Shown piece by piece: positions 62,060 through 64,000 of a stretch of DNA of 64,000 nucleotides (within the stretch, counting starts at the first letter, position 1; the number at the start of each line of letters is the position of its first letter). Source of the stretch: Paraburkholderia mimosarum LMG 23256 = NBRC 106338 (GTDB lineage Bacteria > Pseudomonadota > Gammaproteobacteria > Burkholderiales > Burkholderiaceae); assembly GCF_000739815.1 (NCBI RefSeq), contig NZ_BBJJ01000004.1:1-64000 (forward strand), written 5' to 3'. Both the position numbers and the translations under genes were made by a program. The notes under the pieces were generated by a model. The model was not told the DNA's origin. It made no database searches and saw nothing but the letters and a program-made list of their open reading frames with translations.

Positions 62060-62884
62060 ATGAATTCTGCTTCCAGTGCCTCGCCAGACCGTTCCGCCGA
62101 AAAGCAGGAGATTCCCGAAAAGCCGGGCGACTCCTACGTGCAGTCATTCGCGCGCGGGCTTTCGGTGATCCGCGCGTTCAACGCCGAGCATCCCGAGCAG
62201 ACCCTCACGGACGTCGCCGCCGCCACGGGCCTCACGCGCGCGGGCGCGCGCCGCATCCTGCTCACGCTGCAGACGCTTGGCTACGTCGAGGCCGACGGAC
62301 GGCTCTTTCGCCTCACCCCGCGCATTCTCGATCTCGGCTTCGCCTATCTCACGTCGATGCCGTTCTGGAATCTCGCCGAGCCGGTGATGGAGGAACTGTC
62401 GCAGGAAGTGCACGAAAGCTGCTCGGCAGCCGTGCTCGACCGCACCGAGATCGTTTATGTGCTGCGCGTGCCCACGCACAAGATCATGACGATCAACCTT
62501 TCGATCGGCAGCCGCCTGCCCGCGTATTGCACGTCGATGGGGCGCGTGCTGCTCGCCTCGCTGGACGAAGCCGCGCTCGACGAAACGCTCGGCTCCTCGC
62601 CGCTCTATGCGCATACCGCGCGCACGGTCACCGACATCGGCGAGCTCAAGAAGATCATCGCTCAGGTGCGCCAGCAAGGCTGGGCCATCGTCGACCAGGA
62701 ACTGGAAGGCGGCCTCATCTCGATCTCGGCGCCCATCCGCAACCGGCAGGGCCGCGTGATCGCCGCGATGAACATCAGCGGCAATGCGCAGCGCACGTCG
62801 GCGAAGCAGATGGTGAAGACCTTTCTCGAACCGCTTCAGCAAGCCGCGACGCGCGTCTCCGACATGGTCGCCCGGCGTACCTGA
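62060..62884 (+). CDS. pcaR: IclR-family regulator, PcaR/PcaU/PobR type
   Basis: 274 residues: winged helix at about 28-90 (YVQSFARGLSVIRAFNAEHP, LTDVAAATGLTRAGARRILL) and an IclR effector domain (GSRLPAYCTSMGRVLLASLD; QGWAIVDQELEGGLISISAP). The opening SYVQSFARGLSVIRAFNAE is typical of the beta-ketoadipate branch of IclR regulators. A matching three-part operator precedes pcaF 4.6 kb away, so it probably activates pcaF in response to beta-ketoadipate. PobR is an alternative identity. Confidence 0.8.
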   Translation: MNSASSASPDRSAEKQEIPEKPGDSYVQSFARGLSVIRAFNAEHPEQTLTDVAAATGLTRAGARRILLTLQTLGYVEADGRLFRLTPRILDLGFAYLTSMPFWNLAEPVMEELSQEVHESCSAAVLDRTEIVYVLRVPTHKIMTINLSIGSRLPAYCTSMGRVLLASLDEAALDETLGSSPLYAHTARTVTDIGELKKIIAQVRQQGWAIVDQELEGGLISISAPIRNRQGRVIAAMNISGNAQRTSAKQMVKTFLEPLQQAATRVSDMVARRT

Positions 62885-62932
62885 GGGCAAGGCGAGCACC
62901 TGAGAAGGAACTGAGCGCGCCGCCCGGCAGGC

Positions 62933-63853
62933 TCACGCGGCAGCGGCGAACACCTGCACGAGCCAGTCTGCGAAAGCGCGCACGCGCAGCGACAACTGGC
63001 GGTTCTGTGGGTAAAGCAGCGAAACCGGCAATGGTGGCGGAGGATGCGAAGGCAGCACGACGCACAGCTCGCCCGTGGCGAGCTGCTCGCGCACGCGGTA
63101 GCGCGGCACCTGCACGATGCCCAGCCCCGCCAGCGCGCCGGCCGTGTAGATCTCCGCACTGTTCACGGCCACCGGGCCCGGCAGCGTCACGTCGACAACG
63201 CCATCGAGTGTCGTGAATTCGAGCGGCAACGCACGGCCCGTGGCAGGCGAAACATAGTTGACTGCGCAATGGGCGAGGCGTCCCGCGCCACCCGCATGCG
63301 CACCATCGAGCGCCTCGATCGACTCCGGGTCGCCGTGCCGTTCGAGATACGCCGGGCTCGCGCAGGTCACCTGCTCCAGCAGCGCCACGCGGCGAGCGAT
63401 CATCGAGGAATCGGCCAGTTCGCCCGCACGCAGCACGCAGTCCACACCTTCGCCCACGAGGTCGACGAAATGATCGCCCGAGCCGATGAAGAGTTCGATG
63501 CGCGGATAGCGCGCGAGGAATTCGGGCAGGCGAGGCATCACGAAATACTGCGTGAGCGTGCCCTGCATGTTCACGCGCAGACGGCCCTGCGGATCGGTAT
63601 CGCGAAACGCCTCCTCGGTTTCCTCGAGGTCGGCGAGCAGGCGCGTGCAACGCTGGTAGTAGGCTTCGCCGTCGAGCGTGGGCTTCACCTGGCGCGTGGT
63701 GCGTTCGAGCAGGCGCACGCCGAGCCGCGCTTCGAGGCGCTTGATCGAGTTGGTGACCGTCGCGCGCGGCAGGTTCAAATCCTCGGCCGCCTGCGTGAAG
63801 CTGCGGCGGTCGACGATGCGCGTGAAAATCTGCATCTCCTGGAAGCGGTCCAA
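62933..63853 (-). CDS. LysR-family transcriptional regulator
   Basis: 306 residues from a TTG start at 63853 (LDRFQEMQIFTRIVDRRSFT), chosen because LysR proteins of this branch begin with M-D-R-F-Q; an in-frame upstream codon exists. The winged helix (RSFTQAAEDLNLPRATVTNS) and effector domain are complete. It belongs to the branch acting on efflux or aldehyde/quinone-related genes, but no target can be named. Convergent with the IclR gene; a divergent partner would lie beyond the window. Confidence 0.85.
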   Translation of the reverse strand: MDRFQEMQIFTRIVDRRSFTQAAEDLNLPRATVTNSIKRLEARLGVRLLERTTRQVKPTLDGEAYYQRCTRLLADLEETEEAFRDTDPQGRLRVNMQGTLTQYFVMPRLPEFLARYPRIELFIGSGDHFVDLVGEGVDCVLRAGELADSSMIARRVALLEQVTCASPAYLERHGDPESIEALDGAHAGGAGRLAHCAVNYVSPATGRALPLEFTTLDGVVDVTLPGPVAVNSAEIYTAGALAGLGIVQVPRYRVREQLATGELCVVLPSHPPPPLPVSLLYPQNRQLSLRVRAFADWLVQVFAAAA

Positions 63854-64000
63854 GGGCGTTCTCTTTGAGTTCTCGGGTCGCTTGCATCTTCTCACGGCGA
63901 CCCCGCCCGACCAAAAATCCCCCAGCCGATGCGAGCCCTTAAGCAGCGGTTAAGGACCGCGCCCGCACTATCCGGCCGCGACCCGCCTCACGATCTCGAC

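Noticed and set aside
1..64000. CRISPR arrays, tRNA or rRNA genes, integrase or transposase genes
   Set aside because: No regularly spaced direct repeats, cloverleaf-like sequences or recombinase motifs were recognised on reading both strands; a covariance-model search could still find a small RNA.

Overview
The window is a GC-rich, gene-dense chromosomal segment of a Burkholderia sensu lato bacterium, most likely Paraburkholderia or a close relative. The inference rests on gene content: a llpE-MexEF-type efflux operon with a divergent LysR gene (the ceo/bpe arrangement of Burkholderia), a liuABCD leucine operon beside a TetR regulator and a LiuQ-like palindrome, a DUF4148 protein, flhDC, and a PcaR-like IclR regulator near pcaF. 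No rRNA, tRNA, CRISPR array, prophage or intact insertion sequence was recognised. This looks like core and metabolic-accessory chromosome rather than an island.

Layout. 1-943: 3' part of an amidase. 1142-3591: ferrous iron uptake operon feoA-feoB-small Cys-rich membrane protein, behind a perfect 19-bp Fur box. 3722-4516: CDP-diacylglycerol pyrophosphatase. 4541-6587: a decayed marR gene, its apparently intact palindromic operator, a CMD-family protein and an XRE/MmyB-type regulator. 6735-13334: leucine/isovalerate catabolism (liuD-C-B-A, reverse strand) with divergent liuQ. 13490-13573: long inverted repeat, possibly a dispersed intergenic element. 13833-19144: envelope proteins, lipoproteins and a very large bifunctional class A PBP. 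19260-26337: a degenerate-receiver winged-helix regulator, two MFS transporters, DoxX, small proteins, a second XRE/MmyB regulator and a universal stress protein. 27186-28120: flagellar master regulators flhDC behind a long intergenic region with a 23-bp palindrome. 28240-33539: mntH, a DszC/SfnB-like monooxygenase and a MetQNI-type ABC importer. 33776-42032: RND efflux operon (llpE, adaptor, pump, outer-membrane channel) with divergent LysR regulator. 42235-46642: DUF4148 protein, a 24-codon micro-ORF, a CDF metal transporter, selD, an alpha/beta hydrolase and an M14 carboxypeptidase. 46786-50679: Pho-box-like repeats, phnCDE importer and an EamA protein. 50684-55332: gabR-like MocR regulator, gabT and gabD. 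55539-57444: repeat-containing secreted protein and pcaF with a PcaR-type operator. 57591-61434: cytochrome bo3 oxidase (cyoABCD). 62060-63853: PcaR-like IclR regulator and a LysR regulator.

Taken together the genes serve nutrient acquisition (iron, manganese, organosulfur, phosphonate), catabolism (leucine, GABA, beta-ketoadipate), respiration, efflux and envelope maintenance. No wholly unknown multi-gene system is visible. The points most worth following are an LlpE hydrolase whose nucleophile elbow carries Asp instead of Ser, a dead MarR repressor beside an intact operator, an apparent frameshift in the phnD signal-peptide region, a phosphorylation-degenerate OmpR-type regulator, the insertion in the large PBP, and several well-formed palindromes upstream of regulators.
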